From contig CAKTUZ010000002.1 of assembly GCA_934621605.1 (NCBI GenBank), forward strand, positions 87,902 through 151,901: a DNA stretch of 64,000 nucleotides, in the 5' to 3' direction. Within the stretch, counting starts at the first letter, position 1, and each line of letters begins with the position of its first letter. Origin of the DNA: an uncultured bacterium. Its GTDB lineage: Bacteria; Vulcanimicrobiota; Xenobia; Xenobiales; Xenobiaceae. Shown in pieces: positions 1 to 9,059 of this stretch. A program made the translations under genes and the position numbers. The notes below the pieces were generated by a model. It made no database searches and had not been told where the DNA came from. It was given only the letters and a program-made list of their open reading frames with translations.

Positions 1-340
1 AAGCTATTATGTAAATAAACAAAATAGTGTAGCGAAGCTTTATCAAAGGAGAACGGTAGATAAATTTGGGTTGACGGCGATATTTGGTTCCAAAATAAGA
101 AAATACATCTTGCATAATACCCAAAGGACAAATTACTGAACAGTAGAGACGACCGCTTATGAAAGTTATTGCCAACCATAAAAGGAGAAATGGCCAACTT
201 AGGCTTAGCAACGCTGGTATAAATTGTAATTTGACTGCCCAAAAGAAATACCTACTGAAGTTAGAGCCCAAATTAACGAATAGACTCAGCAAGCTGCCCA
301 ACATAATAACAGCTAATAAGATGCGTATTTTTTTCAGCAC
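1..340 (-). CDS. Membrane 4Fe-4S protein, NapH/NosR-like (partial)
   Basis: The gene is cut by the left window edge; about 113 N-terminal residues are visible. It starts with GTG at 338-340, preceded by AAGGAG at about 346-351. The visible part has an N-terminal membrane segment (LLAVIMLGSLLSLFV), a second hydrophobic segment, and the motif GRLYCSVICPLGIMQD. A CxxxCP motif directly after a membrane helix is the hallmark of NapH/NosR/MauN-type 4Fe-4S membrane proteins, which pass electrons across the membrane or help mature periplasmic redox proteins. A further helix begins where the window ends. It lies downstream of the ATP-grasp gene but behind a terminator. The family assignment is fairly sure; the exact role is unknown because the 4Fe-4S C-terminus is outside the window. 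Confidence 0.75.
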   Translation of the reverse strand, partial: MLKKIRILLAVIMLGSLLSLFVNLGSNFSRYFFWAVKLQFIPALLSLSWPFLLLWLAITFISGRLYCSVICPLGIMQDVFSYFGTKYRRQPKFIYRSPLIKLRYTILFIYIIA

Positions 341-383
341 AACTTCTCCTTTTGCTATAAATCATATTCACTGTTTTGAGCAC

Positions 384-428
384 TAAAAAAATTGGCTCGA
401 TAAAATATCAATCGAACCAATTTTTTTA
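384..428 (-). terminator. Rho-independent terminator after the ATP-grasp gene
   Basis: A stem of about 12 bp (AATTGGCTCGAT paired with ATCGAACCAATT, one mismatch) is flanked by A and T tracts, so it could act in both directions. It lies just after the stop of the minus-strand ATP-grasp gene. Confidence 0.75.
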
Positions 429-476
429 TAGCAACAATTGAAACCTCTTCGGCCCCAAACTTTATTTTACAGCCTT

Positions 477-1679
477 TTAATCAGCAGTCTGCTTGGGCGG
501 CTCGACAGCCATATAATCGCGGCGCATACGCTCCATATAAGAGTTTGTCAACTCGGTAATACGATTAAAGCTGGGGCTCTTAAGTACCATACCGACATGA
601 TGATCTTTGTCCATACGCCAAACAACTTCAGAGTCGTTATAAGCTGAGGTATCAGGCTTAGCTTGACGAGAAAGTGAAACCATTAACGAAGCACTATCAT
701 AACGACGCTCAGGCACAATATATTCTTCGCCACGGGCACAGGCTAACTCCAAGCGGGCCCACTCTTGCCACAAATTGATACCGGTGGCAGCTTCCACCAT
801 CATGTCAATATTGGCTCCGCCTACACGAGCGGCAATCTCTAAGAAATATACCTGACCGTCTTTGGAAGAGCGAATAAATTCGGCATGGGTAACGCCACGT
901 ACCAACTTCATAGCTTTAACAATCTTGCGATTCATTTCAGCCACTTCCGGCTCTTCTTCAAAACCTTGAGGCAAAGTACGAGTACAGAAAACACCTCCAA
1001 AATTCCAAATATCAAAAGGAGGCTTTACATAGCGGGATACATTGGAGAAAACAATTTTGCTGTCCCAAACGATAGAATCTACATGGTAAACAGAACCGGG
1101 AATATATTCTTCCAATAAACGGTGACTCTGTTCGTCGCCCAACTGATTGACAATGTCCCAAAACTCTTGGGGAGTATTTATCTTTTTGATTCCCACCGCA
1201 CCGGCTTCAGAACGAGGCTTCAAAAACCAAGGGCCGGGAACTTCCTTCATAAATTTATCTAGTTTGCCATAATTTAAAACATGTTCGAAGCGAGGGCAGC
1301 GAATGTGCTCGTCGCGAGCTTGCACGCGCATAGCTAACTTGTCACGGAAATAGCGAGCAGTAGTGTCTCCCATGCCGGGAATGCGCAAATGTTCACGCAA
1401 GGAAGCTACCAACTCCACATCATAATCGTCCATAGGAACAATACGATCAAAGACGATATTACGGGCCAAGTAAGAAACTGCATTCATAACTTCTTGGCGA
1501 CTGGTAAATTCAGGCATATAGAATACGTCTTTTAAGTATTGACGCGCCCAAGGTTCATCTTTAAAGCTAAGTTTAGTTAATAAATAGACTTGGCAGCCTT
1601 CTTTATAGCATTCTTCTATAAAACGGTTACCTTTAAAGTAGCTGGCGACGACTAAAATAGTGACAGGCTTTTTATCCAA
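477..1679 (-). CDS. ATP-grasp domain carboxylate-amine ligase-like protein
   Basis: A 400-residue protein with the ATP-grasp architecture: an N-terminal Rossmann-like pre-ATP domain (VTILVVASYFKGNRF onward), an ATP-binding loop around residue 150 (GPWFLKPRSEAGAVGIKK), and the C-terminal metal-binding region (YFLEIAARVGGANIDMM) with the Glu and Asn expected to hold Mg2+. Family members use ATP to form an acyl-phosphate and join it to an amine or thiol; the closest style is the biotin carboxylase-like/L-amino acid ligase group. Substrate cannot be read from sequence, and no biosynthetic neighbours help: the upstream gene is an M3 peptidase. The start has an AGGAG site at 1686-1690, directly beside a hairpin. 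Confidence 0.8.
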   Translation of the reverse strand: MDKKPVTILVVASYFKGNRFIEECYKEGCQVYLLTKLSFKDEPWARQYLKDVFYMPEFTSRQEVMNAVSYLARNIVFDRIVPMDDYDVELVASLREHLRIPGMGDTTARYFRDKLAMRVQARDEHIRCPRFEHVLNYGKLDKFMKEVPGPWFLKPRSEAGAVGIKKINTPQEFWDIVNQLGDEQSHRLLEEYIPGSVYHVDSIVWDSKIVFSNVSRYVKPPFDIWNFGGVFCTRTLPQGFEEEPEVAEMNRKIVKAMKLVRGVTHAEFIRSSKDGQVYFLEIAARVGGANIDMMVEAATGINLWQEWARLELACARGEEYIVPERRYDSASLMVSLSRQAKPDTSAYNDSEVVWRMDKDHHVGMVLKSPSFNRITELTNSYMERMRRDYMAVEPPKQTAD

Positions 1680-1685
1680 AACAAA

Positions 1686-1715
1686 CTCCTCGGCGAGTTC
1701 TCAAATGAACTCGCC
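1686..1715 (-). promoter_or_regulatory. Hairpin abutting the ribosome binding site of the ATP-grasp gene
   Basis: A perfect 9-bp inverted repeat (GGCGAGTTC at 1692-1700, GAACTCGCC at 1707-1715) with a 6-nt loop sits immediately 5' of the AGGAG site. No T-tract follows, so it is not a usual terminator. It may modulate translation or mRNA stability; this is inference from position only. Confidence 0.45.
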
Positions 1716-1770
1716 TTAGTGCAATGATAATTGATACAAAATAACTAAAAATAGTAACCCATGTATTCTA

Positions 1771-3585
1771 TCACGAGTTGAGAAGCTCTTCAAATGCCGA
1801 AAAATCGCGTTCTATTATGCTTAAAGAACTTTCCCAGAACTCACTGCCGGTTAAGTCGGCGCCTAAACCAAGACGCGCTGTGTCTTCACAAGAAGAACTG
1901 CCGGTTAAGCGCAGCAATTTAGTAAAGACGGGTAGAAATTCTGAGCCTTGTTTAAGCGCTCGAGCATAAATACCCATACTGAAAAGATAACCGAAGATAT
2001 AAGGAAAGTTATAGAAACTTATTTCCGTAATATAAAAATGGCCTTTGGAAGCCCAGAACCAAGGATCGAGTTGTTTTTCCTCCAAAGCATCGCCGTAAAC
2101 TTGTTTTTGAGTTTCTTCCATAAGTTGGCAAAGTTCGGAAGCCGAAAACAATTTATCGGGACGCCTCTCATAGAAAGAGCGCTCAAACAGATAACGCATA
2201 ACGATATTAAGTAAATAGCTAGCCGCATCATCGAGGCGACGCTGATACATACTCAATTTTTCCAAACGACTCAAGCCAGGCTGAGCCAATAAATAGTCGC
2301 TAAGTAAAGCTTCGGCAAAAGTAGAAGCGGTTTCGGCCAGCGTCATGGGATAATTGTGAGCACAAGGACGCAAACCATCCATCAAATACTCGTGATAAGC
2401 GTGACCTAACTCGTGAGCTAAAGTAAAAACGTCGCCTAAATTGCCCTGGAAAGTCATAAATATACGCGACTGTCCTAACAATATAGACGAAGTACAAAAT
2501 CCACCGGGCCGTTTGCCTTCACGCACTTCCGATTCTACCCAATGTTTATCCAAAGCTTCGCGAGCAAATTTGCCAAAAGCAGGATCGAAGCGATTGAAAG
2601 CTTTAACTATTACTTCCCCGGCCTCTTGCCAAGTATACGTTTTACTCTTGCCGGGTTGATCTTCATGCAAATAAGTGGCGAAATTTACCGGAGCTCCCAA
2701 ATCTTGAAATCCAAGACGTTCCAAACCCAACAATTTAGCCTTTAAGCGCAGATAGCGACGCGGCAATTCGGCATGTTTGAGCACCGTATCAATCATTTTT
2801 TCTAAAGTTGAACGCTGCAAACCGGAATCGAAGGCTGCTTCTTCTAAAAAATGTTTGTAACCGCGACGAACTTGCAATTTCAAACGACAACCGGCAATAT
2901 TATTTAAAGCCGCACTGACAGCGTACGCCGCCCCTTCCCAAGCTTTATTGGATTCGATCAAAGTAGCAGTTCTGACCTTACGATCCGGATCTTCCATTAA
3001 GCTTACTTTCAAACTCATAGGAGCCTGGCGTTTTTGTCCTTCGCTGTCAGTAATTTCAAAATTGAGTGACCCAGCAATATTTTCGTACAAATTTTCCCAA
3101 GCTTTAAAACCTGTTAAATCTAATTCGGCAGCCAAATTTTCCAACTCGGCATCCATGCTGTGCAAAGCATTGTGGCGCAGGCGCTCCAACTGATATTCAG
3201 CCCCAGCCATCTTGGGATCAGAGCACAGCTGTTTAAATTGCTCTTCATTGAGTTGACGCAAAGAAGCTAAGAGACGTACTTCAATCTGGCGGAAACGAGC
3301 TCCCAATTCTTCCAAGCGGCTCTGGGCCTGAGCACTGACTTCATTAGCAATATCTTCAGAACGCACACATTCCATATAAACAATCATATGTTGCAAACGC
3401 GCCTGGAGTTCCTCAAATTCCAGTAAAAAAGCGCTCAGCTCTTCTAAAGTCTGAGGAGCTTGCTTACAGCTAATCAGTTCTTCTACTCGTTCTTTAACGG
3501 CAGCAAAGTAAGCCAAATAATCTTCCTGATCCGGACCCTGAAAAAACGGCTGCAGATCCCAATTGTCAAACCCGAAGTTAGTCAT
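1771..3585 (-). CDS. pepF: M3 family oligoendopeptidase F
   Basis: A 604-residue zinc metallopeptidase of the thimet/oligoendopeptidase F family, which cleaves short peptides in the cytoplasm. The zinc motif HELGHAYHEYL starts at residue 391 (His391, Glu392, His395), followed by the third ligand region in MTLAETASTFAEALL, as expected for M3. The N-terminal half is the usual helical lid. Length matches PepF (about 600). No signal peptide is visible. It is monocistronic or the first gene of a unit with the ATP-grasp gene 90 bp downstream. Confidence 0.92.
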   Translation of the reverse strand: MTNFGFDNWDLQPFFQGPDQEDYLAYFAAVKERVEELISCKQAPQTLEELSAFLLEFEELQARLQHMIVYMECVRSEDIANEVSAQAQSRLEELGARFRQIEVRLLASLRQLNEEQFKQLCSDPKMAGAEYQLERLRHNALHSMDAELENLAAELDLTGFKAWENLYENIAGSLNFEITDSEGQKRQAPMSLKVSLMEDPDRKVRTATLIESNKAWEGAAYAVSAALNNIAGCRLKLQVRRGYKHFLEEAAFDSGLQRSTLEKMIDTVLKHAELPRRYLRLKAKLLGLERLGFQDLGAPVNFATYLHEDQPGKSKTYTWQEAGEVIVKAFNRFDPAFGKFAREALDKHWVESEVREGKRPGGFCTSSILLGQSRIFMTFQGNLGDVFTLAHELGHAYHEYLMDGLRPCAHNYPMTLAETASTFAEALLSDYLLAQPGLSRLEKLSMYQRRLDDAASYLLNIVMRYLFERSFYERRPDKLFSASELCQLMEETQKQVYGDALEEKQLDPWFWASKGHFYITEISFYNFPYIFGYLFSMGIYARALKQGSEFLPVFTKLLRLTGSSSCEDTARLGLGADLTGSEFWESSLSIIERDFSAFEELLNS

Positions 3586-3627
3586 GTTGTTTATAACCTT
3601 CTAAAAAAAACTGGTCACGACGTCTTC

Positions 3628-3671
3628 GAAAAACAACCGGGCCGCCCCTTCCCTAAAGGAAGAAGCGGCCC
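3628..3671 (-). terminator. Terminator of the pseudopilin operon
   Basis: GGGCCGC (3639-3645) pairs with GCGGCCC (3665-3671), with an inner CTTCC/GGAAG stem. A short T-run follows on the minus strand, downstream of the stop at 3720. Confidence 0.75.
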
Positions 3672-3719
3672 AACTGATTAGTTCAAGCTAAAAGATCTAC
3701 AGTTCAGGTACACCAGCAA

Positions 3720-6146
3720 TTATAAATCGCTAATAGCACCTTTATCTTCATAAGCGATAATCATATAGTCACCGAAAATACCTTTACCGGCGAAAGTACC
3801 AATATCCCATCTGGGGAAGCAAGGAGGCAAGTTGTAGCGTAAGTTTTCATCGTGACTAAACTTCTGATCGTAGTAACCACGACCATTAGTATCTCCCTCT
3901 GTATCGAGGAAACCACTGACGATAGCCCCGTTAAGCTTGAAAGTTCTGTGAGGCCCCATATATCTACCATGTTCATCTTTACCACGCTTGGCAATCAATT
4001 CTTGATAATTCCTAGTAGAATTGGCAGCCATATTATTCCAGTCAAACTGAACAGAGTGATCCATGCTCATAAGCACAGCATCGATACGCAACTGATTCTT
4101 TTTGTCAGGGGTATTCTTCACGTTAGTATTCAATGACTTGTCATTAAGTAAAACGTAATTCTTAGCCACAATACCAAGGGTAGGAAGTTTACTCGTCCCT
4201 TTATTAGAAGAGTCATAAGCTATATCGCTGGCCAAAATAACATTGCCCTCACGCTCAATAGCACTATTAGCCGGAGTAGGCCAAATACTCTTCACATTAG
4301 AAGAACCGATTCCAAGCTGTTTCTGACTGAAAGGAGGCACGTTAACGTAAGGATTGTCTTCATAAAACTCACGAGCTTTATCGCTATACAAAGCGGAGCC
4401 GCCTCCTCTACCGTTCAGACTATTATCACGAGCCTTATCCACATTGGCAACAACAGTTAAAGCGCCGTTGAGAAGTCCGTCGCCATTAGTCTTGCTGCTA
4501 TCAATATACTTGTTACTTAAACCGCTATCATCAAAATCCTTGACATTAACAACCTCCACATTGCCTCCCTCGACACTAATAATACCAGCTCTAATCTCGT
4601 CGATCTTTCTTATAGGCTTAAGAAGCTCTACGTAATTAGGATCAATTTCCACTTCCTTACTTGTTGGATTTATACGAGTTAAAGCCGAATTATACTTCAG
4701 AACCTTAACCTCATTACCCTTAATTTCTACACGCACAGTAGCAAAAGTTGGAGTAGCCGAGGGGACTGAAACTTTTTTGCCGTCACGTTCTACCGTAGTC
4801 ATAGCCTGGGCTATATCTGGACATTTTCCAACTGTCTTAGAAGCATTTATATCACTAGCTTGATTGATGCTATTGCTGCTGGCAATCTTAAAGACCATTT
4901 TGGTCTTTCCATCACCTTTATTTAAGGTTTTATTTACATCGTCATAGTAGGTTTTTATTTGTGGCAAGCCAAGCGGAGTAACGCCATCGCGCAAAGAGCC
5001 ATTAAACAAATTCTTGGTGCTCTTATTGCCTTCAGCAAAAGTTTTTACTTCTCCACCCTTTCTGTTCCTATATTCATAATTTTTACTGGACTGAGCAGTA
5101 GTAACATCTCCCTGGAAGATATATTTATTAGTTTTAAATCCATCCGGAGAGAAGAAGGCGAGTTTGCCATCGAGAGCTGCACCTTTATAATTGTGAAGGT
5201 ACCTCTTTACCTCATTACCCTCTGGATCATCATCGGCATAGCCGTCTACACGCAAACGCCCTGTCTCGATATAGCCTTCAGGAAGGAAGACTGCAGAGCG
5301 AGCGATATCGCGTCCTGTTTCAGTATCGCGATCATATGCGGTCTTACTTGGACCGAGATTTACCCCTAAAGCATCCCAAGAACGGGCATTTTGAATAAAG
5401 TGCATAAAGTCACAAGCTACGCTCTCACGCACCCTAGCTTCTACCACACGCGTTGCCAGCGGAACTCTGTCATTGTCAGCAACATTGCCATCGTTGGCAA
5501 ATACTCTGGCTACAGACAACAACTGATACTGACTGGGTTGATTGCTATTAGGATAGCGAAACTCGGTGCAAACAACTTCCACTTCAGCATAATTGTCTCC
5601 ATTGCCGAGTTCTAACCTGTATGCTTCCTTTTCTTTATCCTTCTTCCTAAAATTAATCAGACGACTATCACTACCATGACCCTCATAATTAGATTGCCAG
5701 CGATCTTCGCCCAGAATCTTACCACTATAATCGAGACCGAAATCCTTCTTGAGCTGCGCACCACTTAATGAGGAAACTTTAACATTTACTTGACTATTTA
5801 AAGCTAAATTGTTTGCACCGCTGGTGAGAACTAAATTTCTTCCAGTGCCGAATGAAGTAGAAGCCAAATCCACCCATTGGGAAGTCACTAGGGAAGTTGC
5901 TCTAACTTTGGGGTTGTTCGGATCAAAGTTCAGTCCAGGTTGCCCCATATAATTGATAGCTGCTTCTATGCCCCAGTTAGCAGCATGCAAAGCGGCGTCA
6001 TTATAGTTGGCCACCCTGGTAGCTCTGCTATCGTGTAAAGACAAAGCAACCACAGTAGTGCTGATAGAGAACAAAATAGCTATCGTAAAGAGAGCAAAAA
6101 TAAGAGCTACACCCTTTTTTACTCTCGGCTTTCGAGTAATATTCAT
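3720..6146 (-). CDS. PilX-like large minor pilin/pseudopilin
   Basis: An 808-residue protein with a basic leader (MNITRKPRVKKG) followed by the hydrophobic segment VALIFALFTIAILFSISTTV and a helix rich in Ala. This is the layout of PilX/GspK-type minor pilins that lack the strict G-F-x3-E site. The remaining 750 residues are polar, rich in Asn, Asp, Lys and Gly, and presumably extracellular; I recognise no further domain. It is the third gene of a three-gene pseudopilin operon, 17 bp after the PilW-like gene, with a GGGAG ribosome site. It is much larger than usual PilX (about 200 residues), so the extra mass may be an adhesive or capping domain (inference). Confidence 0.75.
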   Translation of the reverse strand: MNITRKPRVKKGVALIFALFTIAILFSISTTVVALSLHDSRATRVANYNDAALHAANWGIEAAINYMGQPGLNFDPNNPKVRATSLVTSQWVDLASTSFGTGRNLVLTSGANNLALNSQVNVKVSSLSGAQLKKDFGLDYSGKILGEDRWQSNYEGHGSDSRLINFRKKDKEKEAYRLELGNGDNYAEVEVVCTEFRYPNSNQPSQYQLLSVARVFANDGNVADNDRVPLATRVVEARVRESVACDFMHFIQNARSWDALGVNLGPSKTAYDRDTETGRDIARSAVFLPEGYIETGRLRVDGYADDDPEGNEVKRYLHNYKGAALDGKLAFFSPDGFKTNKYIFQGDVTTAQSSKNYEYRNRKGGEVKTFAEGNKSTKNLFNGSLRDGVTPLGLPQIKTYYDDVNKTLNKGDGKTKMVFKIASSNSINQASDINASKTVGKCPDIAQAMTTVERDGKKVSVPSATPTFATVRVEIKGNEVKVLKYNSALTRINPTSKEVEIDPNYVELLKPIRKIDEIRAGIISVEGGNVEVVNVKDFDDSGLSNKYIDSSKTNGDGLLNGALTVVANVDKARDNSLNGRGGGSALYSDKAREFYEDNPYVNVPPFSQKQLGIGSSNVKSIWPTPANSAIEREGNVILASDIAYDSSNKGTSKLPTLGIVAKNYVLLNDKSLNTNVKNTPDKKNQLRIDAVLMSMDHSVQFDWNNMAANSTRNYQELIAKRGKDEHGRYMGPHRTFKLNGAIVSGFLDTEGDTNGRGYYDQKFSHDENLRYNLPPCFPRWDIGTFAGKGIFGDYMIIAYEDKGAISDL

Positions 6147-6163
6147 AAATTTTACTCTCCCTT

Positions 6164-7192
6164 CTAAGTACCAGCTTGCAAGCGTACCTGAGTTTCAAAT
6201 TTGATCTTAGTCTCATTCCCGGCTATACCGGACTTCTTCCCTTTGTAGACAGTTGTTTCAAATGAGATCCTAAACAGATTGCGATTATAAGTCGTGTAGT
6301 ACAAAGGATCGACATTTCCGCCGTGACTATTTACAATTATTGGGTGGGATACCGTAAATTTCATAGTAGCCTTGGAGCGAACAAAAGCTTCACCCCTACC
6401 CTTGCTATCATCTTTGAGCTCGCCACCACTAAAATTACTACTCGTAGTACCACTATTTAGAGCACAAACCAACCAGTTACTTTCATCATTCGAGCCGGCT
6501 CCACTTGGATTAAAAGCCCTCCTCGAAGTAAAGAAATTGGTATTTAATACCCAAATAACACCAATCACCCTGCGTCCCAGCCCAATATCAATACCAGTCT
6601 GAGTTCTTGCACTGTGACCACGATTATCTCCAACAGCACCGTCAGTGATGGTATATACACGTCTCCAAAGCCTGTCTGGAGTGGCTCTAGGAACAATCCA
6701 CTCAACGTACACATAGTTACTTAACTGAGTAGGATTGAACTGATAACTTCTAGCATTGGCGTTAGACATGCCTGCTTCCGTCCTCGGCCTAGTAAAAATC
6801 AAATGATTATCAATACTGCATATACCATTCGTTCCGGTAGTCTTAGTCACTGAATATCCTTCACCGCTGCCACTGTATACCTCTCCGACCTTGGTTCCGT
6901 AGCTATCAGGAAGCAAGACGCCAGAAGGAAGAGTATTCGCCCCCATAAAGCTTATTTCGGTAGCTCCTACGGCAGGCAAGGCAACAGCCAGACGCAACTC
7001 GTCAGCCATACGATTCATAGCTTCTCGAGTAGCCGTAGTAGCTGTACGCACACTGCGCTCAAATTCTTGAGCCCTAAGACTGGAGATAAGCAAATAAGCA
7101 ATAAAGGCTACCATTGCAGCCAACAAACCGGCACCCAGCAGAACTTCAATAAGAGTAAAGCCACTCCGTTTTTTTAATCTGGAAATATTCAT
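6164..7192 (-). CDS. PilW-like prepilin-type N-terminal cleavage/methylation protein
   Basis: This has a classic type IV prepilin leader: MNISRLKKRSG followed by FTLIEVLLGAGLLAAMVAF. Prepilin peptidase PilD would cut after the Gly, and Glu at mature position 5 is present. The helix continues into a polar domain of about 300 residues with the REAMNRMADELRLAV stretch common in PilW/PulJ-like minor pilins. I chose ATG at 7192, 1 nt after the upstream stop, giving a 342-residue protein. An alternative start at 7216 would add MQGPVIAN and overlap the upstream gene. It sits in the middle of the pilin operon. Confidence 0.85.
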   Translation of the reverse strand: MNISRLKKRSGFTLIEVLLGAGLLAAMVAFIAYLLISSLRAQEFERSVRTATTATREAMNRMADELRLAVALPAVGATEISFMGANTLPSGVLLPDSYGTKVGEVYSGSGEGYSVTKTTGTNGICSIDNHLIFTRPRTEAGMSNANARSYQFNPTQLSNYVYVEWIVPRATPDRLWRRVYTITDGAVGDNRGHSARTQTGIDIGLGRRVIGVIWVLNTNFFTSRRAFNPSGAGSNDESNWLVCALNSGTTSSNFSGGELKDDSKGRGEAFVRSKATMKFTVSHPIIVNSHGGNVDPLYYTTYNRNLFRISFETTVYKGKKSGIAGNETKIKFETQVRLQAGT

Positions 7193-7193
7193 A

Positions 7194-7757
7194 TTAGCGA
7201 TTACCGGTCCTTGCACTAACTAATGAAGCTGAACGCACGACCCTTCTGCCATTTATGGTTTCAGGCCAATAAACAGTAACAAAAATTTCCCAGAAACGAG
7301 AATCGCTATTGCCACCGTTGCCGAGATGGCGGAAACGAATACTAGGAAGACTATTGCTAACTCCATAGTCTGTACAATCGAGAGTGAATCCGTCGGCCAC
7401 TAATTCTTTAACCGACGTCAAACCGCTATAATGATTATTGAGATTCTTTGTTATAAGCACATTTGTTAATTCGTTGGCATTACGTGAGTATTCTTCAAGG
7501 TAATGTTTCTTTCCACCAGAGGAAAAACCAATGATAAGGCTTAAATTACAGGCGACGGGCATAGCCCTCAGCTCTTCAGCCACAGCCGCAGCATGTTTGG
7601 CAGCTTGTACCGATTTCTGCGATTGCCTATTGAGCTTAAAAGCAGCAGGAAAAACAGAAGCAAAAGCCACTAGGGTAGAGGTTAAAACTGCAATTGCTAC
7701 CATAATTTCCAATAAGGTCAGACCTCGCTGTCCCTTTCTTCTAAATTTTAACTTCAT
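7194..7757 (-). CDS. PilV-like prepilin-type protein
   Basis: A 187-residue minor pilin. The leader MKLKFRRKGQRG precedes LTLLEIMVAIAVLTSTLVAF, with Leu instead of Phe at mature position 1 and Glu at position 5. The segment SVQAAKHAAAVAEELRAMP is typical of PilV/PulI proteins. It is the first gene of the three-gene operon PilV-PilW-PilX type, which usually builds the pilus or secretion pseudopilus tip. It is transcribed divergently from the 7906 operon. Confidence 0.85.
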   Translation of the reverse strand: MKLKFRRKGQRGLTLLEIMVAIAVLTSTLVAFASVFPAAFKLNRQSQKSVQAAKHAAAVAEELRAMPVACNLSLIIGFSSGGKKHYLEEYSRNANELTNVLITKNLNNHYSGLTSVKELVADGFTLDCTDYGVSNSLPSIRFRHLGNGGNSDSRFWEIFVTVYWPETINGRRVVRSASLVSARTGNR

Positions 7758-7905
7758 ATGATGACGAACCTCTCTTCCATCCTACGTGCCTATAGTATAA
7801 AATAAAAGGGCGTATGAAGTCCATTACATTAGAGTTAATAAATAATACCAGACTAATTAAATGTACTTCGAAAAGATAACGATACCATAAAGGCAGTGAA
7901 TAAAG

Positions 7906-8331
7906 TTGGCTAAACAAAATTTTTCTGTAATTTTTATACTGACAGCATTACTCCACCTACTTATATTTTTCTCCTCATCTGCTGTGGCTGCAGTAGTCGA
8001 AGGAGACCAAGTTGTTAGGTATGTCGACACTCCGACAGGAACAATATTATACCAAGGCACGGCCATAGACACTGCCCCGGTTCCTTCCGAGAATTCATCG
8101 AATGAGATTCCGATATCCCAAAACTCAAGTGGCCTCTCCGAACGGCCTCGAGAAAAAAAGGTTTCACCTTCCTCAGAGATGCCAAATGTCCCCAACTTTG
8201 AAGCGGAAGTAGAAACTCCGGTGCAAAAGCATAAAAGTAGTAACACTTTTTTTATTGTCATTGGAGCCATTGTTATTATAATAGGGGTAGGTATCATCCT
8301 ATTTATTGCTAAGTCGCGGGAGAAGGAATGA
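7906..8331 (+). CDS. Exported protein with C-terminal membrane anchor
   Basis: A 141-residue protein with an N-terminal signal peptide (VIFILTALLHLLIFFSSSAVAAV), a Pro/Ser/Glu-rich linker of about 75 residues and a C-terminal membrane helix (FFIVIGAIVIIIGVGIILFI) ending in KSREKE. I do not recognise the family. Topology would leave the linker outside the cytoplasm and a short basic tail inside. The start is TTG at 7906. It overlaps the following pseudopilin gene by ATGA, so the two are translationally coupled and it is probably a small partner in pilus assembly. Confidence 0.65.
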   Translation: MAKQNFSVIFILTALLHLLIFFSSSAVAAVVEGDQVVRYVDTPTGTILYQGTAIDTAPVPSENSSNEIPISQNSSGLSERPREKKVSPSSEMPNVPNFEAEVETPVQKHKSSNTFFIVIGAIVIIIGVGIILFIAKSREKE

Positions 8332-8978
8332 ACATGAAAATATTTACATCACCGCACCATCGAAGGGAGGCCTTCGGTTTTTCCCTTATTGAGTTAATGG
8401 TCGTAATTGCTATCATAGGCGTTTTGGCCGCAATAGGTATAGGTAATCATCGTCGCAACATTGCCAGAACAAACATAAATCAAGAAATGGAGCGCTTCTG
8501 CGGGGCTATTAGAGAAATTCCGCCTACAGCCCAATCTGCAGGACAACTTGTTCTAACTGACAATACTCGCCCTAAAGCAGCTCAGAACAGTTTCAACCAA
8601 GTCGGTAGTTATATCCCAATTAATAACGGAAACAGCTTTAGCTGGCGCGTTTATAACGGAAAAACTTTGGTTAATGAAGGAGCTGTCGGTTCGTCTTCAT
8701 CTGATAAGGTGTCTATCTTGGTGACAGGCGGTTTTAAAAATTCTAATTTAGCTTCCAGATCCGACAAAATTTCTCAAGGAGTATGGTTGGGAATTTATGA
8801 GGGAAATCAAAACGCAAACGCAACTCCTCTACTTGCTATAGCCTTCAGACCCAACGGAACCCCGTATGTTAATGGCAAGATCAAAGTGCTTCATTATGAA
8901 GGCAGCAGTGTGCATAACGGTGTAGAGATCAGCCTGGACAGAATGGGCAATATCAGTGAGAAGCAGTGTAAAAAATAA
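8328..8978 (+). CDS. GspH/FimT-like pseudopilin
   Basis: A 216-residue prepilin: the leader ends in RREAFG and is followed by FSLIELMVVIAIIGVLAAIGI, with Glu at mature position 5. This is a canonical type IV pilin/type II secretion pseudopilin N-terminus. The rest is a globular beta-rich domain consistent with GspH/FimT minor pseudopilins. The start ATG has a GAAGGA site 3-8 nt upstream, inside the previous gene. It forms a two-gene operon divergent from the PilV/W/X-type genes, so the region together encodes four pilin-like subunits plus one membrane partner. Confidence 0.85.
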   Translation: MNMKIFTSPHHRREAFGFSLIELMVVIAIIGVLAAIGIGNHRRNIARTNINQEMERFCGAIREIPPTAQSAGQLVLTDNTRPKAAQNSFNQVGSYIPINNGNSFSWRVYNGKTLVNEGAVGSSSSDKVSILVTGGFKNSNLASRSDKISQGVWLGIYEGNQNANATPLLAIAFRPNGTPYVNGKIKVLHYEGSSVHNGVEISLDRMGNISEKQCKK

Positions 8979-8998
8979 CTAACAGTTGGTTAGTTTTT
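8977..8998 (+). terminator. Small stem-loop terminator after the FimT-like gene
   Basis: AACTAAC and GTTAGTT pair around a 5-nt loop, followed by TTT. It overlaps the end of the coding region and precedes a second, stronger hairpin. Confidence 0.5.
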
Positions 8999-9010
8999 AT
9001 GCCGTATAAT

Positions 9011-9050
9011 AAAATCGGAGCCTCAATTTCTTATTGAGGCTCCGATTTTT
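9011..9050. terminator. Bidirectional terminator between convergent genes
   Basis: A 16-17 bp stem (AAAATCGGAGCCTCAAT with ATTGAGGCTCCGATTTT) and a 5-nt loop, with A and T tracts on both sides. It separates the plus-strand pseudopilin from the minus-strand ADP-ribosyltransferase-like operon. Confidence 0.95.
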
Positions 9051-9059
9051 GCTTATAGC

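Noticed and set aside
4959..5369. A 136-codon plus-strand reading frame inside the PilX-like gene
   Set aside because: It is antisense to the pilin gene and has hydrophobic runs created by the complementary strand.
7857..8297. A 146-codon minus-strand reading frame opposite the small membrane protein
   Set aside because: It is antisense to a gene with clear signal peptide and anchor, and is low-complexity without a ribosome site.
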